Assembly (NCBI RefSeq): GCF_036014115.1
Contig: NZ_CP107913.1
Coordinates: forward strand, 7,495,501-7,559,500
Direction of reading: 5' to 3'
Length of the DNA: 64,000 nt
Source of the DNA: Streptomyces sp. NBC_00448
GTDB taxonomy: Bacteria > Actinomycetota > Actinomycetes > Streptomycetales > Streptomycetaceae
The notes beneath the pieces are model-generated. The model saw nothing but the letters and a program-made list of their open reading frames with translations, was not told the DNA's origin and ran no database searches. This document shows positions 8,575 through 19,479 of this stretch, piece after piece; the first letter of the stretch is position 1; each line of letters begins with the position of its first letter. The position numbers and the translations under genes are program-made.

Positions 8575-9254
8575 GACGAGGCCGAGCTGATCGAGGTCAT
8601 CGACCGCACGGTGGGCCGGCTGCCGGGGGTGCTGGGCATCCACTCCGCGCTCGTGCTGAGGCTCCTGCTGACGGCGGTGGACTGGTCCCCCTACGAGACG
8701 GAGCACACCCGGTTGCGCCGGCCGGCGATGTACGGGCGGCAGCCCCCGCCCCCCATCGACGTCGACGCCATCGACCGCGAGCTGGTGGATCTCCTGGCCG
8801 AGGACGCGCGGATGCCCGTCAGCAGCCTGGCGACCCGGCTGAGCCTGAGCGAGTCGACAACGCGCCGGCGCCTCGCCCGGGCTGATGTCCTCGCACGTCT
8901 TCCAGCTACGAGTGTTCGCGGAGCCGGAGGTCCTCGGGTACCCGGCGGAGACCCGAGGACCTCCGGCTCGAGGTCGAACACACCCACCTCGACGCCACCC
9001 TCCGCCGGCTCGCCCACGAGCCCTCCGTGCGGTACCTGGGGGTCACGACGGGACGCAGCAACGTGCTCGGCTACAGCGGCCACGCCACGGTGGCCGCCGC
9101 GCACGACTTCCACGCGCGGGCCTTCTCCGGCTTGCGGGGGCTGCGCCGGGTGGAGACCGCCCTGCTCATGCGCACCTACAAGCGCGCCGGACGCTCGGTG
9201 CCCGCCCTCATGGGGCGGCCCTCCCCGGACGCCCGCTCCCGCCCCCGCATCTGA
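8575..9254 (+). pseudogene. AsnC/Lrp family regulator, truncated and frameshifted
   Basis: This is the remnant of a double-domain AsnC regulator (two helix-turn-helix and two RAM domains, normally about 330 residues). Only the end of the first RAM domain (VIDRTVGRLPGVLGIHS), the second helix-turn-helix (AIDRELVDLLAEDARMPVSS, then ESTTRRRLARA) and the second RAM domain survive. Reading changes frame near 8880-8905 (to VFQLRVFAEPEVLGYPAE) and again near 8945-8970 (to LRLEVEHTHLDATLRRLAHE through YLGVTTGRSNVLGY), ending at 9254. There is no start codon and two frameshifts, so it is not functional. It adjoins the M20 remnant head to head. Confidence 0.8.
8921..8969. repeat. Perfect 18-bp inverted repeat inside the AsnC remnant
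   Basis: GAGCCGGAGGTCCTCGGG (8921-8938) and its exact complement (8952-8969) flank a 13-nt loop. The right arm coincides with the second frame change of the pseudogene. The left arm fits the AsnC protein (EPEVLG), which suggests that the right arm was copied from it. Confidence 0.75.
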
Positions 9255-9330
9255 CGCGGGGCGCCCGGCGGGTGACGCGGCCCGATCCGGCCGGCGGGGG
9301 CCGCGTCGGCGGGGCCGCGTCGACGGGTGG

Positions 9331-9372
9331 ACGGACCCCCGACGCGGTTCAACGGACCCCCGACGCGGTTCA
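9331..9372. repeat. Tandem duplication of 21 bp at the hydrolase stop
   Basis: Two copies of ACGGACCCCCGACGCGGTTCA (9331-9351 and 9352-9372) are identical except for the base after them. The second copy contains the stop codon of the minus-strand hydrolase (9370-9372). The duplication extends only the 3' side of that gene. Confidence 0.8.
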
Positions 9373-10248
9373 GCGGGCCAGCAGCTCGCGCAGCGCGGCG
9401 GCGACCTCCTTGGGGGCTTCCTCCGCCATGAAGTGGCCCCAGCCGACCGTGGTGTGCACCAGGTCGGGGGCCCACGCGGCCCACAGCGCCCGGGCGTCGT
9501 AGCCGAGCGCGGCACCCCAGTCCTGCTGCAGCACGGCCACCGGCATCCGCAGCCGGTTCCCCGCGTCGCGGTCGGCCCGGTCGTGTGTGACGTCGATCCC
9601 GGCGGAGGCGCGGTAGTCCGCGACGATCGACGGGATCGCGGCGCGGCAGGCGTCGAGGTACGCGGCGCGCACGTCGGCGGGGATCGCGGCCGGGTCGCCC
9701 GTCCAGGCGTCGAGGAAGTGCCCGAAGAACGCGTCCGCCGCACCCGCGATCAACTGCTCGGGCAGGCCCGGAGGTTGCGCCATCAGGTACAGGTGGAAGC
9801 CGACCGCGGCCGTGGTGCCGTGCATCGCCGCCCACATGTCGAGCGTCGGCAGCACGTCGAGGCAGGCCAGGTGGGTGACCGCGGACGGGTGGTCGAGACC
9901 GGCCCGGAACGCGACCAGCGCGCCCCGGTCGTGTCCCGCGAGCGCGAACCGCTCGTGCCCGAGCGCCCGGGCCAGCGCCACCGTGTCGGCGGCCATCGTG
10001 CGCTTGCCGTACGCGGTGCCGTCCGGGTCCGCGGGTTTGTCGCTCGCGCCGTAGCCGCGCAGGTCCGGGCAGATCACGGTGTGGTCCGCCGCGAGGTCTG
10101 CGGCGACGTGCCGCCACATCAGATGGGTCTGCGGGAAGCCGTGCAGCAGCACGAGGGGGCGGCCGGCGCCGCCGACCGCGACGTTCAGGGTGACGCCGTC
10201 GGCGACCTTGACGCGCTGCTGCTCGAAGTTCGGGATGCTCGGTGCCAT
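9370..10248 (-). CDS. Alpha/beta hydrolase, haloacetate-dehalogenase-like
   Basis: 292 residues from the ATG at 10248, which has GAGAG about 10 nt upstream; the frame extends further 5' but without family similarity. The oxyanion-hole HGFPQTHLMWRH is followed by DLRGYGASDKP and the nucleophile elbow GHDRGALVA, with Asp in place of Ser, then WGHFMAEEAPKEVA with the catalytic His. The GHDRGA elbow and the spacing match fluoroacetate/haloacetate dehalogenases rather than epoxide hydrolases (GHDWG). Actual dehalogenase activity is inferred from family only, since many relatives have other substrates. The gene is divergent from the small gene at 10426. Confidence 0.85.
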   Translation of the reverse strand: MAPSIPNFEQQRVKVADGVTLNVAVGGAGRPLVLLHGFPQTHLMWRHVAADLAADHTVICPDLRGYGASDKPADPDGTAYGKRTMAADTVALARALGHERFALAGHDRGALVAFRAGLDHPSAVTHLACLDVLPTLDMWAAMHGTTAAVGFHLYLMAQPPGLPEQLIAGAADAFFGHFLDAWTGDPAAIPADVRAAYLDACRAAIPSIVADYRASAGIDVTHDRADRDAGNRLRMPVAVLQQDWGAALGYDARALWAAWAPDLVHTTVGWGHFMAEEAPKEVAAALRELLAR

Positions 10249-10425
10249 GGTGCGCTGCTCTCGTCTCGTTCCGCGGGTACGTCTGATATCTCTGACATGT
10301 CGAGCCTGCCCCGCCCCGATCAGCAACGAATCAGCGCCGACGGCGGGGCACCGGTCGGCGACCACTCGTCCCCATACCTCCTGAGCTGGGCGTATATCGG
10401 CCGTTTATCCGGTAACGCGTAGCCT

Positions 10426-10620
10426 GTGACGGTGCCCCCGACCTTGCTCGCCGCGGAGACCGTGCGCCCGACGGAGGCCGCGATCAACGACCAGATCCGG
10501 ACCCTCATGAACCACCCCGCCAGTGCCGAACGCACCGAGGAGTACGTCCGGCTGCTCACGCTGTGGGCGAGGGCCGGGACCGTGGTGGCGGGGAGGTGCG
10601 GCGAGCTCGGGGGCCACTAG
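10426..10620 (+). CDS. Small conserved-looking protein of unknown function
   Basis: 64 residues, with EAAINDQIRTLM followed by AERTEEYVRLLTLWARA, an amphipathic helical pair. I recognise the pattern as a small streptomycete hypothetical but cannot name a function. The annotated GTG at 10426 lies directly after a -10-like TAGCCT (10420-10425), so the in-frame GTG at 10432 may be the true start on a leaderless transcript. It ends 9 nt before the SARP gene on the same strand, so the two are probably co-transcribed. Confidence 0.5.
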   Translation: MTVPPTLLAAETVRPTEAAINDQIRTLMNHPASAERTEEYVRLLTLWARAGTVVAGRCGELGGH

Positions 10621-10629
10621 CGTGGGGGG

Positions 10630-12693
10630 ATGGCGGAGGTGGAGTTCGGGGTGCTCGGGGCCGTCGTGGCGGAGCGGGGCGGGGAGCGGGTCGCGCTGAG
10701 GGGACCGCGGCACGCGGCCGTGGTGGGGCGGCTGGTGGTGGCGCGGCGGCGGGTGGTGCCGGTGGGCCGGCTGGTCGAGGACCTGTGGGAGGAGCCGCCC
10801 GCGGGGGCGGTGGGTGCCGTGCAGACGTTCGTGGCGGCGCTGCGCAAGGCGCTGGAACCGGACCGCCCGCCCAGAGCCCCGGCGACGCTGCTGGTGACGG
10901 AGGGCCCCGGGTACGCGCTGCGCGCGGCGCCGGACGCGGTGGACGCGTGGCGCTTCGAGGCGGCGGTGAGCGCCGCCGCCACGCTGCCGCCCGGTCAGGC
11001 GCTGGAGCGGCTGCGTGAAGCGCTGGGCCTGTGGCGCGGCCCGGCCTACGCCGAGTTCGCCGACGCGCGCTGGGCCCGCGCCGAACGCTCCAGGCTGGTC
11101 GAACTCCGGCTCCAGGCCGGGGAACGCGCGGCCGAGGCCAGGCTCGCGCTGGGCCTGGCCGCGGAAGCGGTGCCCGACCTGGACGCGCACCTGGCCGAGC
11201 ACCCGTGGCGTGAGGACGCGTGGCGGCTGCTGGCCCTCGCGCTGTACCGCACCGGCCGCCAGGGCGACGCGCTGGCGGTGCTGCGCAGGGCGCGGGCCAT
11301 CCTGGTCGGCCAGTTGGGCGTGGACCCGGGGCCCCGGCTGCGCCGGCTGGAGGCGGAGATCCTGGCCCAGGACCCGCACCTGGACCTGCCGCAGGAGCCG
11401 CGCCCGGAACCGTACGCCGCCCCGGACCCCGATCCGCCCGCCACGGCCGCCGACCGGCTGTGGCGGCAGGCGGCCGCGGCCTACGACCGTACGGTCGGCG
11501 GTGGCGCCAGGGCCCGCCTGGAGTCGACCGTCGGCCTGATCCGCAACCTCGCGGTCACCGGGGGCGGCGGCCTCGAAGCGGCCCGGGGGCACCGGCTCGC
11601 CGCGATCACCGCGGCGGAGGAACTCGGCGATCCCGAGCTGACCACCCGGGTGATCGGCGGCTACGACGTGCCGGCGATCTGGACCCGCGGCGACGACCCC
11701 GAGGCGGCCGAGCGGATCGTGGCCGCGGCGGAGCGCACCCTTGCCGCGCTGCCCGCGGGGCCGCCGCTCCCGGGCGCTTCCGGTGGCGGGGCGGCACCGT
11801 ACGACGTCGCGCGCTGCCGCCTGCTCGCCACGATCGCGGTCGAGATGCGCGGCACCCGCTCCCCGCGCGGCCCCGAGGCAGCCCGGGAAGCCGAGGAGAC
11901 CGCGCGCCGGCTGGACGACCCCGCGCTGCTCGCCTACGCGCTCAACGGCGTGTTCATGCAGTCCTGCACCCGCGCCGGCCTCGCGCCGCGCCGCGACGCG
12001 GTCGGCGCTGAACTCGTCGCGCTCGCCGCCCGGCACGGCCTGGCCACCTTCGAGGTGCTCGGGCACCTGATCCGGATGCAGGCGCGCGCGGCGCTCGCCG
12101 ACCTCCCCGCTGCCGACGCGCACGCCGCGGCCGCCGACCGCCTGGCCGAGCGGCACGAACTGCCGCTGGTCGGGGTCTTCACCGAGTGGTACGCCGCGCT
12201 GCGGCTCGCCGTCGCCGGGCGGTCGGGGCCGGCCGAGGCCGCCTACCGGGCCGCCGACGCACGGCTCGACGGCGCGGGCATGCCAGGGGTACGGCGCGGC
12301 CTGCTGCCCCTCGCGCTGCTCTGCCTGCCCCTCGCCGAAGGCGCCGGTGCCGGGTCCGTCGCAGCCGCCGCCGAGCAGGCGGAACCCGGCGCGGACTGGG
12401 GACCGTACCGGCCCTGGGCCGAGCCCTTCCTGCTGCTCCGCGCCGGCCGCCGCGACGACGCCCGCGACGCGTTGCGCGCGCTCCCCGAGCCGCCCGCCGA
12501 CCTCACGTACGAGGCGCTGTGCTGCCTCCAGGCCGTCCTCGCCGCGGAGTTGGGCGACCTGCCCGCCCTGCGCCAGGCGCGCGCCCGCCTGCTGCCGGCC
12601 GCGGGCGAACTCGCGGGTGCGGGCACGGGCATGTTCACCGCCGGCCCGGTGGCCCGTCATCTGGCCGCGATCGACGCGGTGTCGGACGGCTAG
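10630..12693 (+). CDS. SARP/AfsR-type BTAD transcriptional regulator with TPR-like C-terminus
   Basis: 687 residues. The OmpR-type winged helix (about 1-95: VEFGVLGAVVA, LRGPRHAAVVGRL, VQTFVAALRKALEP) is joined to the bacterial transcriptional activation domain (about 100-250: AWRFEAAVSAA, ALGLWRGPAYAEFADARWA, EHPWREDAWRLLALALYR, LGVDPGPRLRRLEAEIL). The remaining 430 residues are Ala-rich helical repeats resembling TPRs. There is no NB-ARC ATPase (no P-loop GxxGxGKT), so it is neither a full AfsR nor a short pathway SARP. No antibiotic cluster is near. The small gene 9 nt upstream is likely in the same operon. Targets cannot be inferred. Confidence 0.88.
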   Translation: MAEVEFGVLGAVVAERGGERVALRGPRHAAVVGRLVVARRRVVPVGRLVEDLWEEPPAGAVGAVQTFVAALRKALEPDRPPRAPATLLVTEGPGYALRAAPDAVDAWRFEAAVSAAATLPPGQALERLREALGLWRGPAYAEFADARWARAERSRLVELRLQAGERAAEARLALGLAAEAVPDLDAHLAEHPWREDAWRLLALALYRTGRQGDALAVLRRARAILVGQLGVDPGPRLRRLEAEILAQDPHLDLPQEPRPEPYAAPDPDPPATAADRLWRQAAAAYDRTVGGGARARLESTVGLIRNLAVTGGGGLEAARGHRLAAITAAEELGDPELTTRVIGGYDVPAIWTRGDDPEAAERIVAAAERTLAALPAGPPLPGASGGGAAPYDVARCRLLATIAVEMRGTRSPRGPEAAREAEETARRLDDPALLAYALNGVFMQSCTRAGLAPRRDAVGAELVALAARHGLATFEVLGHLIRMQARAALADLPAADAHAAAADRLAERHELPLVGVFTEWYAALRLAVAGRSGPAEAAYRAADARLDGAGMPGVRRGLLPLALLCLPLAEGAGAGSVAAAAEQAEPGADWGPYRPWAEPFLLLRAGRRDDARDALRALPEPPADLTYEALCCLQAVLAAELGDLPALRQARARLLPAAGELAGAGTGMFTAGPVARHLAAIDAVSDG

Positions 12694-12767
12694 GCCGGGC
12701 TCGGGAGAACCCGCCGGAGGCGGGGTCACCCGGAGCAACCGGGCGGGGCGGCGCGGGGTACTTGAAG

Positions 12768-12926
12768 GACCTGGTGCACGAGGGGCGGCGGGCTCGCGAC
12801 GCCCTGCGACTCCGTCTGCGGCGCTGCCGAAATGCCCTCAGGAAACCGCCCTGAGGACACTTCGGCGCCTTGCAGCCGAAGCCCATGACGCCGTTCGCCG
12901 ATCCACCGCCTCTCGTGCACCAGGTC
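12768..12926. repeat. Palindromic intergenic element, copy A
   Basis: 159-bp element between the convergent SARP and treY genes. It has perfect 15-bp terminal inverted repeats (GACCTGGTGCACGAG at 12768-12782, complement at 12912-12926) and an internal hairpin (CCTCAGG 12836-12842 with CCTGAGG 12850-12856, flanked by GCCGAA/TTCGGC). The internal block starting GCGGGCTCGCGAC and a right block around GATCCAC are shared with the element at 25482-25639 in opposite orientation. The right end lies 1 nt before the treY stop, so it may act as a bidirectional terminator. Confidence 0.75.
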
Positions 12927-12927
12927 G

Positions 12928-15552
12928 TCACTCGCGGGTGAGCAGCGCCACCGGGGAGGTGTCGAGGAGGTCGGCGAGCGGGACCGCTCCCTCGTGGACG
13001 GTGCCCACGATCCGGTCGTGCCAGCGGCCCGGCGGCAGCGGCAGGACGCTGCCGCGCCACCCGCCGGACTCCTCCAGCCGCCGGGACAGCCGCGTCACCA
13101 CGGTCAGGGCCGCGCCGCCGCGGACGAAGGCCACGCAGTGCGCCGCGGCCGGGCCGTCGGCGCTCAGCGGGGCGTAGCCGGCCTGCGGGCCGTACCACTC
13201 GGGGTGGTCGCGGCGCAGCCGCAGCGCGACGGCGGTCAGCCGCAGCTTCACCTCGTCGGGGCCCTGCGGCTCGGCGCCGTCCAGCACCCGCTCCAGGATG
13301 CGGTCGACGCCGGTCCGGACCGTGCCGGGCTCGGCCTCGCCCAGCGGGCCGCGGTTGTCGGGGTCGACGAGCGTGTACACGGGGAACTCGGTGCCCTGGT
13401 AGAGGTCGGGCACGCCGGGCATGGTCAGGTGCAGCAGGGCCGCGCCGAGCGAGTTCGCGGTGGCGTACGGCTCCAGGCCCGCGGCGAACGTGCCCACGTC
13501 GTCCAGCCGCGCCCCGCACGGGCCCTCGCGAGTGAAGTCGGCGACCGCCGTCTCGTAGTCCCCGTCCTGCTCGGTCCAGGTGGTGCGCAGGCCCGCCTCG
13601 CGTACGGACTTCAGGGCGGCGGGCACCAGCCGGTCGGGGTCGCCCGAGCCGAGGCCGAGCGCGGTCTGGTAGACGGTGTACTCGGTGTGCCGGTCGGGCG
13701 CGGCGGCACCGCTCCGCCCGGCGCGGCTCGATCCGGCGGTCAGCCACTCCCGCCAGGCGTCCGGACACTCGGACAGCACCGCCAGCCGCAGCCGCAGATC
13801 GGCGCCGCGCTTGGTGTCGTGGGTGGACAGCACCGTGCCGGTGGCGGGCCGGGTGCGCCGCCGCTGCTCGCAGTAGGCGTGGAACTGCTCGGGGGAGACG
13901 GCCGGCGACCCGGGATCGCGGCCGACCTCGCACAGCGGCAGCAGCGGGCCGTACCGGTAGAACGCGGCGTCCTCGACGGACTTGGCGTGCAGCGCGGAGG
14001 CGACCTGGGGGAAGCGGACGACGAAGTCGTCGGCGTCCGGGCCGGGGGCGCAGCCGGCCGCGTCGAGCCGGCCGAGCGCGAGGTCGCGGAGCATGCCGAG
14101 CGCGGGGGCAAGCCGCCATCCGCAGTCGCCGATCGCCCGCTTCGCGGCATGGGTGAGCATGATGACGTCGGCGTCCGCGGGCTCGGCGCCGGGCCGTACG
14201 TAGGAGCGGTAGACAGGGATGCGCACCAGCAGTTCGCGCAGCGCGTCCGCCAGGACCTCCGGCGCGTAGGGCGGCGCGTAAGGGTCGGCATCCTGGTGGT
14301 CGGTCCTGACGTCAGGGGCGTCGTCCTGGCGTGCGGGGCTTACCTCCGCGACGGGGCCCGCCACCTGGTGCGCCCGCTGGGCCCGGTCCGCGCCGCGCAC
14401 CAGCCGCGCGACCTCCGCGGCCAGTTCCCGGCCCACCACCCGGTACGCGGCCCGCCGCACCGTCGGCTGCCAGCGCCCGCCCGCGTCGTCCGACACCCCG
14501 GTGAACTCGCGGTAGAAGTCGGCCACTTGGGCGGCCCCGCGCGGATCGGTGAACAGCCCGTCGATCCGGTCGAGCGCGTCGTATCCGGTGGTGCCCGCGC
14601 ACCGCCAGTCCGCCGGCAGCTGCTCCCGGCGCTGGAGGATCTTCTCCACCACCGTCCAGCGGCCCCCGCTCGCCTGCGCCAACTGCTCCAGATAGCCCGC
14701 CGGGTCGGCGAGCCCGTCCGGATGGTCGATCCGCAGCCCCTCGGCGACGCCCTCCCGCAGCAGCCGCAGCACCGTCGCATGGGTCGCCTCGAACACCTCC
14801 GGCCGCTCCACGCGGACCGCGATCAGGTCGGAGATGGTGAAGAAGCGGCGGTAGTTCAGCTCGGTGCGCGCAGCCCGCCAGTACGCCAGTTCGTAGTGCT
14901 GCGCGGCCACCAGCTCCGGCAGCGGCAGCTCCTCGGTGCCGGCCCGCAGCGGGAAGCGGTGCTCGTAGTACGCCAGCACCTTGCCGCCCCCGGAGCCCGC
15001 CCCCGCCGCCGCTCCCGTGCCCGCCCCCGCCGGGGCCGCTCCCGCGCCCTCCTCCGCCCGCTCGGCGCGCTTGTCGGCCACCACCGCCAGCTCGCCCAGC
15101 ACGTCCGGCAGAGGCTCGCCCAGCACCGGCAGCAGCACCCGCCCGCCGCGCGCCGCCCAGTCGATGTCGAACCAGTCGGCGTACCGCGAGCAGGGACCGT
15201 CCCGCAGCACCTCCCACAGCGGACCGTTGAGGTGCTCCGGCGCCGGCACCGCCATGTGGTTCGGCACCACGTCCAGCACCAGGCCCAGGCCGTGCGCCCG
15301 GGCCCGCGCGGACAGCTCCCGCAGCCCCTGCTCACCGCCCAGCTCCGCGCGCACACGGGTGTGGTCCACCACGTCGTACCCGTGCGTCGAGCCGGGCACC
15401 GACTCCAGGACCGGCGACAGGTGCAGATGGGTGACGCCGAGCGCGGCCAGGTACGGGACCCGGGCGGCCGTGTCGGCGAAGGTGAACCGGGGCTGCAGCT
15501 GTATCCGGTAGGTCGAGGCGGGCACCACAGGAGGCGCCGGGAAAGCCGTCAT
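12928..15552 (-). CDS. treY: Maltooligosyl trehalose synthase
   Basis: 874 residues. It isomerizes the reducing-end alpha-1,4 bond of maltodextrins to the alpha-1,1 bond of trehalose, the step before TreZ. The N-terminus STYRIQLQPRFTFADTAARV is diagnostic for TreY. GH13 motifs are DVVPNHMAVPAPEHLNG, the nucleophile in GLRIDHPDGL, and LSTHDTKRGADLRLRL toward the C-terminus. A Gly/Ala-rich insertion (about residues 170-190) sits between catalytic blocks and is likely a surface loop. The ATG at 15552 lies 162 bp downstream of the glgX stop on the same strand, so glgX-treY may be one transcript. The treZ partner is about 10.8 kb away. Confidence 0.95.
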   Translation of the reverse strand: MTAFPAPPVVPASTYRIQLQPRFTFADTAARVPYLAALGVTHLHLSPVLESVPGSTHGYDVVDHTRVRAELGGEQGLRELSARARAHGLGLVLDVVPNHMAVPAPEHLNGPLWEVLRDGPCSRYADWFDIDWAARGGRVLLPVLGEPLPDVLGELAVVADKRAERAEEGAGAAPAGAGTGAAAGAGSGGGKVLAYYEHRFPLRAGTEELPLPELVAAQHYELAYWRAARTELNYRRFFTISDLIAVRVERPEVFEATHATVLRLLREGVAEGLRIDHPDGLADPAGYLEQLAQASGGRWTVVEKILQRREQLPADWRCAGTTGYDALDRIDGLFTDPRGAAQVADFYREFTGVSDDAGGRWQPTVRRAAYRVVGRELAAEVARLVRGADRAQRAHQVAGPVAEVSPARQDDAPDVRTDHQDADPYAPPYAPEVLADALRELLVRIPVYRSYVRPGAEPADADVIMLTHAAKRAIGDCGWRLAPALGMLRDLALGRLDAAGCAPGPDADDFVVRFPQVASALHAKSVEDAAFYRYGPLLPLCEVGRDPGSPAVSPEQFHAYCEQRRRTRPATGTVLSTHDTKRGADLRLRLAVLSECPDAWREWLTAGSSRAGRSGAAAPDRHTEYTVYQTALGLGSGDPDRLVPAALKSVREAGLRTTWTEQDGDYETAVADFTREGPCGARLDDVGTFAAGLEPYATANSLGAALLHLTMPGVPDLYQGTEFPVYTLVDPDNRGPLGEAEPGTVRTGVDRILERVLDGAEPQGPDEVKLRLTAVALRLRRDHPEWYGPQAGYAPLSADGPAAAHCVAFVRGGAALTVVTRLSRRLEESGGWRGSVLPLPPGRWHDRIVGTVHEGAVPLADLLDTSPVALLTRE

Positions 15553-15714
15553 GAGGTCTTCTCTACCCCGGATCGGCCGAACAGGCGCGCCAGGCCGGCC
15601 CGAACCGGCCCGCGCCGCCCGACACGGCCCGCCCGCCCGTGCGCGCCGCCCGAGCCCGGCCGCCCGCTGTCACCCGGGCGCCCGCCGCATGTCACCCGTA
15701 CGGGTCAGCGCCGG

Positions 15715-17853
<2,139 letters not shown>

Positions 17854-18094
17854 GTGAGGACTCTTCCGCTCCGGGGACCGGCCGCGCGGCGGGTGGCCGC
17901 ACGACCGGCAGTGACGTTGCGACAGCATCCTCCCATCCCGCTCCCTCCCGAGGGTGACACTGCGGCAACGGCCTGCGACGGAACGGCTGATGGGGTTGTC
18001 TGCTAGTAGTCAAGTAGGGTCGTTCCGGCTGCGACACCCCCCGCACCGCAGTACCCTTCCTTGATCGTGGACGGGGGTGGGAGGCGGTGAGGTG

Positions 18095-19351
18095 GTGACG
18101 TCCGGAGGTCTGATGCTCCCGGGTGGCGGTGAGCAGGGTGACCGGCACGTCACGGGGGATGCCCCGGACGACGGGGTGCCCACGCTGCCAGGCGTGGTCT
18201 CCGTCGCCGCGCCGCTGGAGATCGGCGCGGAACTGGACTGGGGCGCCGACGCGTGGGCCGAGGTGCGCACCCGCGCCCGCCGGGCCGGCCGGGCCTATGT
18301 GTGGCTCAACCTCGTCGAGCAGCGGCTGCGGGCCGTGGTCAACGCGGTGCTGCGGCCGATCTACGAGCCGGTGCACGGCGACGAGTGGGTGGTCGCCGCC
18401 GCGGGACCGGCCGGCCACGAGTGGGTGCAGCGGGCCGTCGCGGTCCGCGAGGTCAGCCGCCGCAAGGGCTTCCTGCTCGACCCCGCCGACGACAACGTCC
18501 TCAGCTTCCTGACGCTGCCCCAGCTCCGCGAGCTGGTGGTGCAGCACTGGCCGTGCTTCGAGCCGTACTTCGACGACCGGCGCGAGCTCGAACTCGCCCT
18601 GGACGAGCTGGAAGTGGCCCGGCACGTGGTCTCCCGCAACCGGGCGCTGTCGCGCACCGTGCTGGACCAGGTCGAGCGCTCCTCCGCGCGGCTGCTGGAG
18701 CTGCTGGGCTCGGGACCCTCGCGTACGGCCAAGCAGCGGCTGCCGGTGGACGCGGTGGAGGAGCTGGTCGCCGACCGCTACTCCGACGTGGTCGGCGTCT
18801 ACCCCGACCGGGTACGGCTCCAGCGCCAACTGCCGGTCGAGGACCTCTTCGCCGGGGCCAGACGGCTGGACGCGGTCGGCATCGGCCTGAACCTGCTGGT
18901 GCAGAACTACTCCGGGCGGCGGCTGGTCCGGCTCGCGGAGTCCGGCTGCCGGGTGCGGCTGCTCTTCCTCAACCCGGCCAGCAGCGCGGTACGCCGCCGC
19001 GAGCGCGAACTCGGCCTCGGGCGCGGCGAGCTGAGCCGGTCGGTGGAGATGAACATCCTGCACATGCGGCGGGTCCGCGCCCGGGTGCGCGACCAGGGCG
19101 CGTTCGAGATCCAGGTGTTCGACGAGACACCGCGCTTCACCGCGTACCTCGTGGACGGGGACAGCACCGACGGACTCGCCGTGGTGCAGACCTACCTGCG
19201 GCGGGCCCGCGGCATGGAGGTGCCGGTGCTGGTGCTGCGCGGCGGCACCCGGCGGGTGGTCAACGACGACAAGCCGGCTGAGGGCGGCCTGTTCGACGTC
19301 TACCGCGAGGAGTTCGAGGGCATCTGGACCGACTCCCGTCCGGTGTCCTGA
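18095..19351 (+). CDS. SAV2148-family HEPN domain protein with PLD-like C-terminal domain
   Basis: 418 residues from the GTG at 18095, which has GGAGG 10 nt upstream; GTG 18077 and ATG 18113 are alternatives. I recognise it as the actinobacterial SAV2148-type HEPN protein. Residues about 50-215 are helical, with R145-x5-H151 in RELVVQHW, which fits the R-x(4-6)-H catalytic motif of HEPN ribonucleases. The C-terminal part (about 245-395: LFAGARRLDAVGIGLNLL, SGCRVRLLFLNPASS, FEIQVFDETPRFTAYLVDGD) resembles the DUF5919/phospholipase-D-like sensor fold. No antitoxin-like partner is adjacent; it stands alone between glgX and an exonuclease gene. RNase activity is inference. Confidence 0.8.
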   Translation: MTSGGLMLPGGGEQGDRHVTGDAPDDGVPTLPGVVSVAAPLEIGAELDWGADAWAEVRTRARRAGRAYVWLNLVEQRLRAVVNAVLRPIYEPVHGDEWVVAAAGPAGHEWVQRAVAVREVSRRKGFLLDPADDNVLSFLTLPQLRELVVQHWPCFEPYFDDRRELELALDELEVARHVVSRNRALSRTVLDQVERSSARLLELLGSGPSRTAKQRLPVDAVEELVADRYSDVVGVYPDRVRLQRQLPVEDLFAGARRLDAVGIGLNLLVQNYSGRRLVRLAESGCRVRLLFLNPASSAVRRRERELGLGRGELSRSVEMNILHMRRVRARVRDQGAFEIQVFDETPRFTAYLVDGDSTDGLAVVQTYLRRARGMEVPVLVLRGGTRRVVNDDKPAEGGLFDVYREEFEGIWTDSRPVS

Positions 19352-19479
19352 CCCGCCGCCGAAGGACGGGCCCTACCACGCCGCGGGCGCCGGAACGGTG
19401 CTGCCCGGCTGCCGGGAGTGTCAGTGGGTCAGGCGATGATGGCAGGGCACACGGGGGAGAACGGCTGGAAGGACACGCC

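Noticed and set aside
7597..10422. Very long open frame (941 codons) on the plus strand
   Set aside because: It runs antisense or out of frame across the SDR, M20, AsnC and hydrolase regions. Only the 8575-8880 part is protein-like (AsnC remnant); the rest is GC-rich shadow.
10630..12693. SARP regulator plus P450 as signs of an antibiotic cluster
   Set aside because: They are 45 kb apart and there are no PKS, NRPS, terpene or RiPP genes in the window.
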